From: Semisulcospira habei
Lineage: Eukaryota; Mollusca; Gastropoda; Semisulcospiridae
Reading direction: 5' to 3'
DNA length: 64,000 nucleotides
NCBI GenBank assembly: GCA_036245525.1
Contig: BTPG01000005.1
Coordinates: 181,139,838-181,203,837 of the forward strand
Shown: positions 44,663 through 55,964 of the stretch, in pieces
Position numbering within the stretch: position 1 is the first letter of the stretch
How the letters are laid out: every line of letters starts with the position of its first letter
The notes under the pieces: generated by a model
Seen by the model: the letters and a program-made list of their open reading frames with translations, nothing else
Databases searched by the model: none
What the model was told of the DNA's origin: nothing
Position numbers and translations under genes: made by a program

Positions 44663-44963
44663 CTGTTCTCGGGCACCACGCATGTGCCATCATGGTCATT
44701 ACAGCCCATGTAGAAACGGTCAGTGTGGTATGGCGCCTTCTAAACCCTACAACATTCTGGTTTTACCACTCACGCTTGTTTTTGCCTACAGTATTGAACA
44801 TACGGTAGACTTTGAAATGGGGCTGGTCGGAGCGCATTCCGGAGCATGCATATGACGTTTTTGGTGTGCTGGGCAGAAATTATGGGTATACAGTTGTTTT
44901 TTTCGTTTTTTTTTTTTTTCTTTTTTTGTGATTAGGATGCTCATTGGCGAGAAAATGGCCGTT

Positions 44964-44989
44964 TCACAAAAAAAAAAAAAAAAAAAAAA
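44964..44989. repeat. Poly(A) tract
   Basis: A-rich run after CGTTTCAC; a T-rich stretch lies just upstream (44885-44925). Confidence 0.9.
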
Positions 44990-46470
44990 GGTTGATCCAC
45001 ACCGGAGTCCGTATGTTTTCTTATTTTTACTAGATATTTTGCATATAGCTAGTGTAACGCACGCAGACTTGCCCCCAGTCGTACGCTCAGACTCTCACGC
45101 AACAGACGCATACACCGCCACTGACTCAGACGGGCGCATTCATGCGGTAAAACAAACACACGGGCTCACTTTCTAAAGTGACTTTTATACCATATAAAAG
45201 TACGAAAAAACGCTCACAACTATCAAGCTATATACATCACATACACATCACAATATCTTTGCCAGGCTAGGTTTTAGTTTCACACTGTCTCCAACCTGTT
45301 TGATGTTATTGCCTGGTTACGTTGGTCCTTCTCACGTCTAGGCGTGAAAGTCCTTCGTCGTACGCTTCTTCTTGCCGTCCTGTCTCTTTGGCACAGACGT
45401 CCTCGTTCTCGTAAGGTAGCGCAGTTCTCGCTTTGACTCGGGCGTCTTGGTCCCGGTCAGACTCACTCTCAGTAAAGAGCTGGAGGGATGACCTCACGTT
45501 AGGTCCCACCTGTGACTGACGTCTCGGCGTCCGTCGTTCCACTCTTTACAAGTACTCTGAATAGACAACAAAATTCCCAACGTAACACTTGCTAAACACA
45601 CAACATATTGGATCCATGAGAAACGTCACGTAACCTGGCTGATACAAATAACTCACACATTCATTCACACACACACACACGTGCTTCATAAACTGTCTAC
45701 TTCCGTAACACCCCCATATCTCTGTCACTATCTTGAAACAGACTATAGCCTAACACTCTTGCTATACACTACTCTATCACTGGAAAAGACTATGCTTAAC
45801 CATCCACGTACTACCTTCATAGCGACTTAGACATACACACCTCACATTCTTTTAGTTATCCATTTCGGTAAATAACTGTATACCAAAAACACCGGTTACT
45901 TCACTGAATTCTAAACCAACATAGCTGAACCAAAACCGGTCAACACTATACAAGCAAATTACTCTTAGCAATGCATAGTGTCTTTAACTAAGCAACTATC
46001 AATACTACATTTATAGAAACATACCTGAAATCTAGGCTTCAGAGTCTTGGAATACGGGCTAGGTATCTCAAACACAACCGTTCCATACGACAAGACAGCC
46101 CGCACTACCGATCTAGACCTCTGACAGACACAGCTTCCGCCTAGAACTCACTAAACAGAACTCACTAAAATTCCCGTGCTAACCATGTCTTACAGATTTC
46201 CCGTGGAGCCTAATGCCACCCGGACTATAGGCACAAACAAACCGTTAACAAAAACCCGTACCGTACTAATCCTACGGTGTGAGCACTATGCTTGGGCATA
46301 GAGCTTCATCACAGCTAGATAAAAATGGACATATTGAATGCGTTCGTTAACCAGCATTGTACCTCTAGAACTTTTTGAGTGATAATTGAATATTTTTTGC
46401 AAGAACTGTTTTCACGTTTTGCGGATTAATTTCACGAATTATTTGGGATTAATCTTAAAACAATATTAAA

Positions 46471-46473
<3 letters not shown>
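44990..46473. other. Longest stretch without a recognised repeat
   Basis: About 1.5 kb with no hairpin family, retroelement motif or long ORF. An acidic/basic 78-codon minus frame (45306-45542) is charged and Arg/Glu-rich, but has no motif that supports a gene. This is the best place in the window to look for a host exon or regulatory DNA. Confidence 0.4.

Positions 46474-46510
<37 letters not shown>
46474..46510. repeat. Poly(A) tract, about 37 bp
   Basis: Pure A run. No retroelement body or gene 3' end recognised just upstream. Confidence 0.95.
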
Positions 46511-46512
<2 letters not shown>

Positions 46513-46728
46513 GTAAGCCCTAGGTGTGAAAATCAGCAAGAAAATTGCCAAGTTTGATCCTCTAATACGTCAAATGTTAGTACTGCGATGAGTGACGTAT
46601 AACGTCGTGTCTTCACTATGAACACGGCGTGGTGGGACTAATGATGCCATGACGTGAAGCTTGAAGTGACGTCATTTCGCTGCTCGTGCTATTATTCTTC
46701 TTCAGAATAGCTATGCTACGCCGCCAGA

Positions 46729-46955
46729 CCACAGAGCTTACGAATGGCGGGAATCACCGCGTGCCTGTCTTTATTTCTGTGTGCCAGTGTGTGTGGATCA
46801 GAGGGTGGGTTAGAGTAGAAGGACTCTGACGGATTCCTGTCGCTACACGAGCCCACAGAACGTACTAATGGCGGGAATTGCTGCGTGTCTGCCTTTATTT
46901 GTGTGCGCCGACGTGTGTGTTGATCAGAGGTTGGCTTAGAGCAGAGGGAAACGGA
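46729..46955. repeat. Direct duplication, about 124-bp period
   Basis: AATGGCGGGAAT, GTCTTTATTT / GCCTTTATTT, GTGTGTG and GATCAGAGG recur in order in the two halves (about 46729-46826 and 46849-46955). Confidence 0.75.
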
Positions 46956-47334
46956 TCAGCATAATAAGCCTAAAAATATGAACAGCTCTGAATGTTCATA
47001 AAAGATAAACTCACGTGAGCTCCAAACAATACGGTAGACTTTCGGATGAAACCCTCACCTTGTTTTCTCTTAAAACTTCAATGAAGTTTTCACTGTACAA
47101 CTGCAAGCTCATTAGAAATTTCGCCCCAAATTTCACTCTTTAACTGCCGGGCAAAGTCGAACACTACCCATCTGCAAGAGATATAAACCAACTGATTTAT
47201 GTGTCAGTCTTGTTAGGCCTAAGTTCTTTATGCCTAATTGTGTCCCACTTGCGTGTGTTTTTGCTCGTGAAAGTCGGTCAGCGTGCAGCTGTTTCTGACG
47301 TGAAATTCGAGATCAATGACAGCGAAGGGGTTAA

Positions 47335-47540
47335 CTCATTCAGCCCGACGGCCGTATTTCCCAAAACTTGGAGGCGTCATCTAATGACTATGCGCCAGTT
47401 GCAGGAGTTGGATCGACCATGATAATTCAAGGGCAGTGCTAGATTAGCTTGGCGTCGACATGCGCCAAGCTAATCTGGCACTACCCTTGAATTATCATGG
47501 TCGACCCATCTCCTGCTGTAGTGCGTCGGGGCAGAATGGG
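47335..47540. mobile_element. HP-B element, TTAA-flanked
   Basis: 206 bp between TTAA at 47331 and 47541. CTCATTCAGCCCGACGGCCG left end. Hairpin 47415-47505 (GATAATTCAAGGGCAGTGCT). Confidence 0.92.
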
Positions 47541-47937
47541 TTAAATCGATCTGCTCCGTGTTGGAGACGGTTTGATCGCTGAAATTCGCCGATACAACAG
47601 TGCAGGCCCCCTTCCCTCATAACAAAAATGCTTTTGAACTTGACAAGCACATATTGATGCTTGCCTCACAACCGCACACTTCAGGTGGTTAATTTGTCCC
47701 AAAATTTTTTTGGACCCCCCCCCCCCCCATCTTGTAAGTGATCCGGCCCTGCAGTAGTTATTAGTGTTGTCTTCTTGCCTCGGCCAATGCTAACCCTTCT
47801 TTTCACAATCCGTGTGAGTGAGCAGGCACACCTACCACAGGCTTTCCGCTGCCTTTTGAACGTAACGAAAGCACTGAACTCTCCAGCGCACAAACCAGAC
47901 GAAATTTTTTCCAGAACCTAGCCTGAGCATTGCTGGA

Positions 47938-48735
47938 GTGCCAATTGAGGTGGCCGAAGAGGCAAAGTTTTTTTTTGGGGGGGTCATCTTTGACAAAAGA
48001 TTGACCTTCTGCAACCATGTTAACTACCTTAGAACCTCTTGTCGGAAGGCCCTCGACATTCTTCGTGTCGTTGGTCGTTCTGACTGGGGTGCAGACCGCA
48101 TTGTCTTACTTCGACTGTACCGGGCCCTTGTTCGGTCCAAACTGGATTACGGCTCTGTGGTATATGGCTCGGCTTCAAAGTCTGTTCTACAGCGTCTGAA
48201 CACAATTCACCATCAAGGTCTGCGCATATGTCTGGGAGCCTTCAGGACATCTCCAGTTCCTAGTCTGTATGCAGAGGCAGGGGAGCCTTCTCTCAGGCTC
48301 CGCCGCATCCGCCTCATGCTCAGCTACGTTCTGAAGCTGAAGGCCCATCCAGACAATCCTGCCTATGATTGTGTTTTTAACCCGTCGTTTGCAGAGATTT
48401 ACGATGCCCATCCGGGAGCTGTCCGTCCACTTTCCTTCCGTGTCCGACCTCATCTGCAGGCGGCCGGAGTGGACCTGGACAAAGTTTCGGTATCTCTGCA
48501 ACACGTCACTCCACCCTGGCTACTATCAGTTCCTGGCATCTTGCTGGACTTGACCGCCCACAAGAAGGATTATACTCCACCAGCCAATACCAACAGAGCC
48601 TCAATGAACTCCTTTCAAGTTTTCCTGGCTATTGTCGTCTTTATACGGATGGGTCCAAGTCTAAGGATGGGAGAGTGGCTGCGGCTGCAGTGTCCTCTCG
48701 CCATCCTAAACGCCCATTTAAGCTCGTCTCCCTGA
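47938..48735 (+). pseudogene. LINE-E RT thumb and connector
   Basis: The frame extends upstream of the first methionine to 47899 (EPSLSIAGVP), so the start is a truncation. AKFFFGGVIFDKRLTFCNHV is the thumb block, with T and G homopolymer runs (47969-47982) that probably hold indels. SKLDYGSVVYGSASKSVLQR and HHQGLRICLGAFRTSPVPSL are the classic block before RNase H. From about 48640 the real frame (LYTDGSKSKDGRV) departs from this ORF, so there is a frameshift. Non-functional. Confidence 0.87.
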
Positions 48736-49414
48736 CCATTCCTCTGTATTTAGTGCAGAACTGCAGGCAATTCTGCTGGCACTCGAGCATGCCTATCAGT
48801 CTCGGGAAAGGAACTTCCTGATTCTGTCTGACTCTCTTTCTGCCCTGCAGGCCCTTCAGGGCGTGGGAACAGACCATCCACTGCTGGTGCAGATTAGAGA
48901 GCTCTACGCAGACTTGATGAAGGAATATTATGACATCATTTTTATTTGGGTCCCAGGCCATGTGGGCATCGAAGGCAACAGAATCGCAGATTCTGCTGCC
49001 AACAGTGCCCGCAGTGACCCTGTCCCTGACACACAGACTGTCTATAGTGATTTTAAACCTGTGATTAGTGCGTACATAGCCCGCGAGTGGCAGTCCGAGT
49101 GGGACAAAGATGAAGGGAACAAGCTTCATGAAGCTCTTCCTAAGTTGTCTGACAGTCTACCTTTCCGCTGCGGCAGCTGCCGTGAGGAGACTGTTCTTGC
49201 TCGGCTCCACATCGGGCACACGTATGTTACGCACTCTTACTTACTTAAACAGGATGAGCGTCCATGGTGTTTTGCCTGTGATGAGCAGTTTTCTGTTCAA
49301 CACTTTTTGCTGTATTGTGCTGACCTAATTGACACCAGATATAAACACTTCACAGCAGACTCCTTGAAGGTTTTTTCCGGGATGTTCCCCCGGACAAAAT
49401 CTTCAATTTTTTGA
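48640..49414 (+). pseudogene. LINE-E ribonuclease H domain and C-terminus
   Basis: The four acidic RNase H positions can be seen: YTDGS (about 48650), SAELQAILLAL (about 48753), LSDSLSALQAL (about 48828) and GNRIADSAAN (about 48975), but the first lies in another frame, so a frameshift lies near 48735. WVPGHVGIEGNRIAD is diagnostic. The tail has a CX2C/H-type motif (CGSCREE, RPWCFACDEQFSVQHFLLYC), known in jockey/I-type proteins. The domain would degrade template RNA during integration. Confidence 0.9.
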
Positions 49415-49814
49415 GAGAATGCAATATTTTTAACAAGATCTGAGCATTCATAGACTATGTGAATTTTTTTAATTTGCCCTTTTTGAGAGTCTGTAGACGT
49501 TTATTTTAAAGACATGTGCGACATTTTAGCCTGAGATTTTTAATCTATATTTACATCTTGTCTTAAGACCTTGCTTTTAGTCTGGCTGACCAGATTTTTA
49601 CCCATCCCGCCGTGAGATGGCCTTAGTCGCCTGCTCGGCGTTAAACCCAAATAACTAACTAACTCCAGCGCACAAACCTCAAAAAAGAGCAGAAAAAGTC
49701 TTTCATTTTACGCCATTCAAACTTCATAATGTAAGTTAACACTCATTCCACCCCCAGGACCGAAATCCCCACATTTTTGACTAAGTTGCCCTTTGAAGGA
49801 CTGTATTACAATTC

Positions 49815-50288
49815 TAGTTAGTTAGTTAGTTATTTGGGTTTAACGCCGAGCAGGCAACCAAGGCCATCTCACGGCGGGAAGGGTAAAAATCTGGCCAGCC
49901 AGACTAAAAGAAAGGTCTTAAGACATGATGTAAATATACCTTAAAAATATTTCAGGCTAAAATGTCGCACAGGTCTTTAAAGAAAACGGGCGTCGAAAGA
50001 CTCTCAAAAAGGTCAAAATAATAGAAACATCATGGTCTATAAACGCTCAAATCTTATTAAAAATATGGCACTCTCTCAGAAAACTGAAGATCTTGTCCGG
50101 GGGCACATTCCGGAACAAAACCTTCATGGAGTCTGCTGTGAAATGTTTATATCTTGTGTCGATTAGATCAGCACTGACAAGACAGCAAAAAGTGTTGAAC
50201 AGAGTACTGCTCGTCGCAGGCATAACACCATGGACGCTCCTCGTGTTTTAGTAAATGCCCAGTGCGTAACATACGTGTGCCCGATGTG
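49815..50288 (-). mobile_element. LINE-E 3' fragment, inverted
   Basis: On the minus strand it starts in the C-terminus (HIGHTYVTH, EERPWCYACDEQYSVQHFLL) and ends with TTAAACCCAAATAACTAACT. Its truncated 5' end joins directly to an HP-B left arm at 50288. Confidence 0.88.
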
Positions 50289-50370
50289 GAGCAAGGGTGG
50301 TGCCAGAATCGCTTGGCGCCAATGGGCGCCAAGCCATTCCGGCACCATCCTTGAACTATCATGCTCGATC
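50289..50370. mobile_element. HP-B hairpin cut by LINE-E
   Basis: GCAAGGGTGGTGCCAGAATC pairs with the right arm ATTCCGGCACCATCCTTG. The outer left arm is replaced by LINE-E. Confidence 0.85.
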
Positions 50371-50643
50371 CATGTCTTGCTGTGGTGAGTCGGGGCTGAA
50401 TGGGTTATCCCTCTTGTCCAGCATTATTGCCAGACATACTGGGAACATTTATAAATAAATTATTGCGATCTGTTAACTCCCTTTACGGCCTGGAGAAGGT
50501 CGCTTTAAAGTCGTGCGTTAATTGCTATCCGAGGTTTACAACTGAACGCTAAATTTATTTTGTTCGGCTTTGCAACCGCAGCTCTTGTTCGAAGGAAGTT
50601 TGCTTTTCACCACAGGATAAAATGCAGTCATTTTTTTTTTTTT

Positions 50644-50710
50644 ACAAGAAGCATAGATTCTCATGGGCCCCTGCAAGCTGCACGGGCTCATGAGAATCTA
50701 CGCCTCTTGC
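50644..50710. mobile_element. HP-A hairpin, arm-matched
   Basis: ACAAGAAGCATAGATTCTCA pairs with TGAGAATCTACGCCTCTTGC. Both arms carry ATTCTC/GAGAAT in place of ATCCTC/GAGGAT. Confidence 0.85.
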
Positions 50711-50869
50711 CGATTGAATTCTACACCGTACTGCGCAGCAATCCTTTTCCTCAGGTCTGTGTCACGTCGTCCCGTCGCCCTGTATAATTCATGAGATGGG
50801 GCAGGCTAATGAGAACGGTCTACAGGACGCGGAAACCTATCGTTTGCTGGACGACCTCCCACACAGACC

Positions 50870-51255
50870 CATTCGGGGAGTACGCCACAAGTCCACTTCT
50901 ATGCAAGTGAGATGCTTGAGAGATACCCGGATAGATCAAATTCGGGAGTACGCCACAAGTCCACTTCTATTCAAATGAGATGCTTAAGGACTACCCACAT
51001 AGACCCACTCGAGGAGTACGCCACAAGTACACCTCTATTCAGATGAGATGCTTGAGGACTATCCAGATAGATCAAATCGGGGAGTACAGCACAAGTACAC
51101 TTCTATTCAAATGATATGCTTCGTATCACATTTGAATAGAAGTGTACCTGTGCTGTACTCTCCGAGTGGGTCTATCTGGGGAGTACTCCAACAAACACTA
51201 AGCATCTCTAAATAAAAATGTACTTGTGGCGTACTCCGCCGCGTGGTTCTATCTT
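50870..51255. repeat. 68-bp tandem repeat with inverted copies
   Basis: GGAGTACGCCACAAGTCCAC-type units begin at 50877, 50945, 51013 and 51081. Two units in the opposite orientation follow (GTGTACCTGTGCTGTACTC at about 51142; TGTACTTGTGGCGTACTCC at about 51219). Every unit carries TTCTATTCAAATGAGATGC or close variants. Confidence 0.9.
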
Positions 51256-51279
51256 GTAGTGAGTACTAGCGGCCCTCAG

Positions 51280-51773
51280 GGTTAGGTCCACTGTACTCAA
51301 AAATTGCTTCTTTGAGAACTGTTGGAAGTGGACCTAACTTACACAGGTTTCCATCGTCCTGTAGGCCGCGCAAAGCCGATGTCACCCAGGTGAAATGTGG
51401 CTTTCACAAAGCGGGGATAATCTATGTAACGACCCATGTCGCGAAGCTTCATAGCGCGCGACTTTCAACTAAAAGCATGCCGGCACAATGTGTACGTAAC
51501 GTGAACAATTGATGACCAGCATTATTCAAAGCTGCCTGCAGCTAGGGGAACGCCAGGCCAAGGCAAGCTTTGAATTACTGTTGTAGCAATTGTTCACCGC
51601 ATTACCCAAGACGGAGAAAACGATTCTCACGACAGGCTTGTCCAACAGAACGATGCGTTAGCACACAACTGCATGCGCATAAAATCGAAAAATTGAAAGG
51701 AAGCGAAGCATTTGATAAACGGATGTGATCACTAACCTCTAAAATGTCGGTACACCGTAAAAAGCTCCCCACT
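51280..51773. other. Small inverted pair, otherwise nothing
   Basis: GTTAGGTCCACT (51280-51291) pairs with AGTGGACCTAAC (about 51327-51338). No gene. Confidence 0.45.
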
Positions 51774-51839
51774 GCAAGTGGCATAGATTCTCATGTGCCC
51801 CCGCGGACGCGGGGTCTCATGAGAATGTATGCCTCTTGC
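51774..51839. mobile_element. HP-A hairpin
   Basis: GCAAGTGGCATAGATTCTCA; right arm TCATGAGAATGTATGCCTCT. ATTCTC/GAGAAT matched variant. Confidence 0.85.
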
Positions 51840-51894
51840 CAGAGCTATTGATATCTAGGTTCCTCTAGCAGAGGGTGGACGGGTTGTAAAGGTA

Positions 51895-51973
51895 CCAACC
51901 CTTTACTGGTCGGTAGCGCATTTTTGTCGGGGGGATTTCTGCAGGACTCGCCTGGACTGCCAAAGGATTAACC
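51895..51973. mobile_element. HP-C palindrome, degenerate
   Basis: CCAACCCTTTACTGGTCGGT ... GCCAAAGGATTAAC. Interior TTTTTGTCGGGGGGATTTCT is related to the 12687 copy. Confidence 0.6.
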
Positions 51974-52007
51974 TGTTCAGTACAGAGAATATTTGAGCAC
52001 AACACGA

Positions 52008-52061
52008 CTGCAAGAGGAATAGATCGGTTGCGGGTGGTTATGTGGAGTTATACATCTTGCT
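52008..52061. mobile_element. HP-A remnant
   Basis: GCAAGAGGAATAGATC then GGTTGCGGGTGG and ATACATCTTGC. Outer block CTGTTCAGTACAGAG follows TTAAC-like sequence at about 51970. Confidence 0.6.
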
Positions 52062-52167
52062 GAAATCACTTTGAATCCATGTTGCTGGCACAGCTAGTGT
52101 TTTGTTGTTGTTGTTGTTTTGGTAGTGTTGAATCAACGAAGATTGTAGAAACACCTGGCACTGAAAG

Positions 52168-52318
<151 letters not shown>

Positions 52319-52621
52319 TGAGTCGTGAAATATATTTCACATTGACGGATCAATGTGAAGCAACAACGGCAGAGTGATGTGAATTTAGATGTACCTGCGA
52401 ATACAATTACACTGTATATTGCAACTGCCGGTATTACCTTACGCCACAAGTGACCACGCAACAAAGCATGCCTGTCCGCCCACAAAACGCCCAAGCAAGC
52501 AAGCCAAGATCGAATTAGTGCGTGTGCGAGTGCACGCAAAGTGCGTCAACCAGTAGCGGTATAACAAACCAGGATGACTTTCTCATTTTGAAAAAGAGAT
52601 GTGACTAAATAAGACCGCTCA

Positions 52622-52687
52622 GCAAGAGGCGTAGATTCTCATGAGGCCCTGCTTCTGCAAAGGCTCATGAGAATCTACGCCTCTTGC
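52622..52687. mobile_element. HP-A hairpin, arm-matched variant
   Basis: GCAAGAGGCGTAGATTCTCA pairs perfectly with TGAGAATCTACGCCTCTTGC. Two positions differ from the family consensus and both are compensated on the other arm. Loop CCCTGCTTCTGCAAAG. Confidence 0.9.
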
Positions 52688-53065
52688 GTTGGAATGGGCT
52701 TAGGCGGGGTTGCAACAAAGAAGGAAGGATGGCCTCAAATAGCATCACTATTTTTTTTAATATTTTTTTTTATTGTAAAGAATAAGGTTGCATGTTGTGG
52801 CGTTTTTGGTACGTGGTTCATAGGGCGATACAGGGATACAATGTAAATTTACTATCATGCTTTCAGTCTATTCATTCATTTATTTATCAGTTTGAGAGAC
52901 AGCTGTCTGTAATTAGATTCTGGCGAACCCTGCTAGCGAAATGACAGAGAATGAGACTGAATGCAGTGTCGATTGAAGACTCAATGAGATGCAACAGTTG
53001 AACGATGAATTACAAACTGTAACGCACAACCTGTGTTGAGGGACCACCCTGATGAGAGATCACCT
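52688..53065. other. No recognisable feature
   Basis: T-rich run near 52750-52775. No gene or family match. Confidence 0.4.
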
Positions 53066-53258
53066 GTCACCAAAGATCATCATTTACTGAGGTGGCTTCA
53101 GCCACTAACCCTAACCCTGGCTGTAGCCACTAACCCGAACCATGGCTGTAGCCACTAACCCTAACCCTGGCTTCAGCCACTAACCCTAACCCTGGCTGCA
53201 GCCACCTAAATGATGGTCTTTAATGACAGGTGTCACTTTAGGCCGTTCACAACTTCTC
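53066..53258. mobile_element. Hairpin-flanked minisatellite with telomere-like units
   Basis: Outer arms ACCTGTCACCAAAGATCATC and ATGATGGTCTTTAATGACAGGT pair. Between them four or five 27-bp units alternate TGGCTNNAGCCAC with TAACCCTAACCC. AGGTGGCT/AGCCACCT continues the stem. Confidence 0.85.
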
Positions 53259-53368
53259 TTGAGAGACAATCTGTCTTGTTTCCAGCAACGAAAAGTGGCT
53301 GCTTAAAACAGGTGCCACTGGACTGTACTACAGTCCACCAGTAGCTACGAAGAGGCGTATAACAACTG

Positions 53369-53484
53369 TTGGGTCCCAACCTCGGCGTCGACCCAACCTC
53401 GGACAGAGTGACATAATATAATACTACATGAAATAGTAAGGTAGTCTACATTTTGGTCGACGCGGCCGAAGTCGGGACCCAACA
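53369..53484. mobile_element. Unclassified inverted repeat
   Basis: GTTGGGTCCCAACCTCGGCG pairs with CGGCCGAAGTCGGGACCCAAC; CGTCGACC with GGTCGACG further in. AT-rich loop of about 60 bp. Confidence 0.7.
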
Positions 53485-53635
53485 TACATCACGCCTCGCC
53501 GAAGCTGCTGATCGGTCGGCAGTGTAGTAGAGAGGAACCTGCAATGATTTGCGCGTGGCGCATGAGGCAAGGCAGTTCGAACGACGACTAGATTTACTGA
53601 CTTTCAACTCATTCTCTCATTTCCATCCATTTTAA

Positions 53636-53850
53636 CCCGTTCGGTGCCGTTGGACGCAGACTATGTTTCGGCGCCCAGTGCAAGCTTCGTTAATTCAACA
53701 CCAAACAACCCTAGCTGTCCCCGGAACATGAATTCAAAGTGGCGTCAGCAAGAGGTATAGATCCTCATGAGCCCCCGCAATTGCGGGGGCTCATGAGGAT
53801 CTATACCTCTTGCAGTTGGGTAGTGTGCAGATTTCTTGGCATTGAACAGG
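53636..53850. mobile_element. HP-A element, TTAA-flanked
   Basis: TTAA at 53632 and 53851. Ends CCCGTTCGGTGCCG and TTGGCATTGAACAGG. The hairpin 53748-53813 is perfect, with CCCCCGCAATTGCGGGGG centre. Confidence 0.92.
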
Positions 53851-53854
53851 TTAA

Positions 53855-54516
53855 ACGGTGACCGCTGCCGATATGATACCTGGTTATCAGCGAGGTCTTT
53901 TAAGAGGCAGCCGAGTGTGTAACATTTACTCTCATTCTCTGGCGGCATGTGGCCGCTTGCAGGGCAATAGTGCGTGCATGTGTGCGATACACATGGGTGG
54001 ATTGTGCGGTCTACAGCCCACACGGATCTCCGTCCGTAATCTTGAAGGGAAAAGCATAGCGATTTCGAAACGGCTGCGTAAAGGCTTTAATAAACTGGTT
54101 TAGCTTTCAGGGCGTATAACTAGTTATACCGGGGTAACCGTGCATGAAGAATTGAATCAGACATGTAACGAAATATTCTCATTGAAAAGAATTTATGTGA
54201 AAAGAGAAATTGTTGGATGAAAAAAGAGATCGCTTTTGGTCTGTACAACATCCTGTTGCGGGTTTCTCAGCATGCCTTTTCAATGCAAAGTCATGCCACT
54301 GCCCATACATACAACAAAAATTCAAAATTTTCCGAATCCGTGTATATCAATGGAGAAAGGTATGTATGAACTATATTCAACGTGTCTTGGATCATCCATA
54401 CGCAGAGAAAGTGAACAGTATGGAAATAGTACGCAGATCGTATTTGTTAAAATCATTGAGAATTCAATGCCAAAGATCCCCAGCCGTCCATCAAACAAGT
54501 CTGCAAATTGGTTTCA
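53855..54516. other. No recognisable feature
   Basis: A 125-codon plus frame from 54210 runs into the HP-A hairpin at 54517, so it is not a gene. Confidence 0.45.
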
Positions 54517-54582
54517 GCAAGAGGCATAGATCTTCATGTTCCCCCGCTACTGCGGGGGCTCATGGGGATCTATGCCTCTTGC
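54517..54582. mobile_element. HP-A hairpin
   Basis: GCAAGAGGCATAGATCTTCA; right arm GGGGATCTATGCCTCTTGC; TACTGC centre. Confidence 0.88.
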
Positions 54583-54880
54583 ACTGAGCTGAGTGGTGTT
54601 TAGTTGGGCGGTGAACAGGTTAGCCCAAAACTATGTATCCCCAAGAAACATGGCGTGGTGCTAAGATCAAAATTACATATAACCAACTGGAAATTGTTTT
54701 CGCTATCACCTTGAGTGTTGTGACAGTAAGCAAACAAACTCTGTAGCTGTTGATATGCTTCACACGTGCTGATGATCGACACATAGCTGGCACAGACTTC
54801 CAGGCCGCCGTCAAGAAATGCTCTATACTGATTACCTCCCTCAATCCGCCGCCACGAGCAGGGTACGAGGTAACCAGTCT

Positions 54881-55126
54881 ATAACGAACGAGGGTGAAGA
54901 AACGGCGTACAGACAACACTCCAAACATCTCCAAGAGGCATAGATCCTCGTGTGCCCAGAGTCTCCAAAAGGCATAGATCATCATGTGCCCTCCGGGCAC
55001 ACGAGGATCTATGCCTCTTGGAGATGTTTGGAGTGTTGTCTATGCTTATGGAACAAGGCTGGTTATCCGCCGTGACGACTCTCTCGTTCGTTTCTGGAAA
55101 TCGTTCGGTGCAAACGAAACCTCACT
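54881..55126. mobile_element. HP-E palindromic element, left arm shortened
   Basis: AACACTCCAAACATCTCC block, then the inner left arm partly duplicated (AAGAGGCATAGATCCTCG and AAAGGCATAGATCATC), centre GTGCCCTCCGGGCAC, and a complete right arm ending CAAACGAAACCTCAC. Confidence 0.82.
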
Positions 55127-55529
55127 ATTCTGCACGTGCGGTACGGCAGTGCGGCATCATAATAGCTAGGCCACATGGCCAACCGCCAGAAACACAGCTA
55201 ACCATATGCACCTCTAGGTCAGCGCCATAGCTCCTTTTTGTGGTTTGTTTGTTTGTTTGTTGTTTTTTTCCACTATTGAGATGGCCGGGCAAGCTCCATA
55301 CACTTCATATGCGTAGGCTCCCTTCTCAGTAGAGTCGTCAAGTAAATTGTATTTATCCCGTTCTCTGAGAAACTTTTTTTTTGACAGCACATCTAATATA
55401 TTGTAAATTCAATGGTAATAATAATAATTATAAAAATCAATATACATCTAACGAGGGAAAACAAATATGTATAAATTTACAAAACAATGACAGATTGCAC
55501 ACACGCATCGAAAACTCACCCACTCAATC

Positions 55530-55557
55530 ACACACACACACTGACGGACATACACAC

Positions 55558-55597
<40 letters not shown>
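55530..55597. repeat. (AC)n microsatellite
   Basis: AC array ending just before the TTAA at 55611. Confidence 0.93.
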
Positions 55598-55599
<2 letters not shown>

Positions 55600-55614
55600 A
55601 CCGCACAGATTTAA

Positions 55615-55823
55615 CCCCTTTACTGCCGAAAAATAGTGAACACGATTCAACTGCAAGACAGCATAGATCCTCGTGAGCCCCCGCGACTGCGGGGGCTCAT
55701 GAGGATCTATGCTGTTAGCTGAGACCAATTTGTATCCACCTTCCTTGGACGGTCTTGGCTTTTGGTCGTTGAATGAACCAAGATTTCATTCACAAAAATG
55801 TACGTACAGTGGCATAGAGAGGG
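55615..55823. mobile_element. HP-A element, TTAA-flanked
   Basis: TTAA at 55611 and 55824, CCCCTTTACTGCCG left end. In the hairpin 55653-55719 both arms read GCATAGATCC-compatible sequence, but the outer AAGAGG/CCTCTT has become AAGACA/TGTTAG. Confidence 0.87.
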
Positions 55824-55964
55824 TTAAATACTGCAGCCAGTGATTCTCCTGAGACAATAAGCAAAGGGGGTGTACGCGCACAGAGTTGTAGATTCGGGAG
55901 TATCTATGGCATGATGTAGTGCAACATGCTCAGCCTGACTCTACACATTTGTGTTGTATGGTGA

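Larger units (their letters stand above)
47897..49662 (+). mobile_element. LINE-E, 5'-truncated, 16-bp target duplication
   Basis: CTCCAGCGCACAAACC occurs at 47881-47896 and 49663-49678. The element starts in the RT thumb, includes RNase H, and ends CGTTAAACCCAAATAACTAA with TAAC units. RNase H places it near the I/Loa/Nimb group by architecture. Confidence 0.93.

Noticed and set aside
45306..45542. Charged 78-codon minus-strand frame as a host exon
   Set aside because: No recognisable domain, no convincing splice sites and no start context. Left as unassigned.
46474..46510. Poly(A) as a processed-pseudogene tail
   Set aside because: No coding remnant upstream and no target duplication found around it.
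47697..47755. Possible hAT terminal fragment (GGATC/GGGCC with poly-C)
   Set aside because: Only one end is visible and it is C-rich low complexity; not enough to call.
48863..49414. Host ribonuclease H gene
   Set aside because: It lies inside LINE-E with 16-bp target duplications and a frameshift upstream.
53090..53208. Chromosome end or telomere
   Set aside because: Only two TAACCC units at a time, interleaved with other sequence, and normal DNA on both sides.
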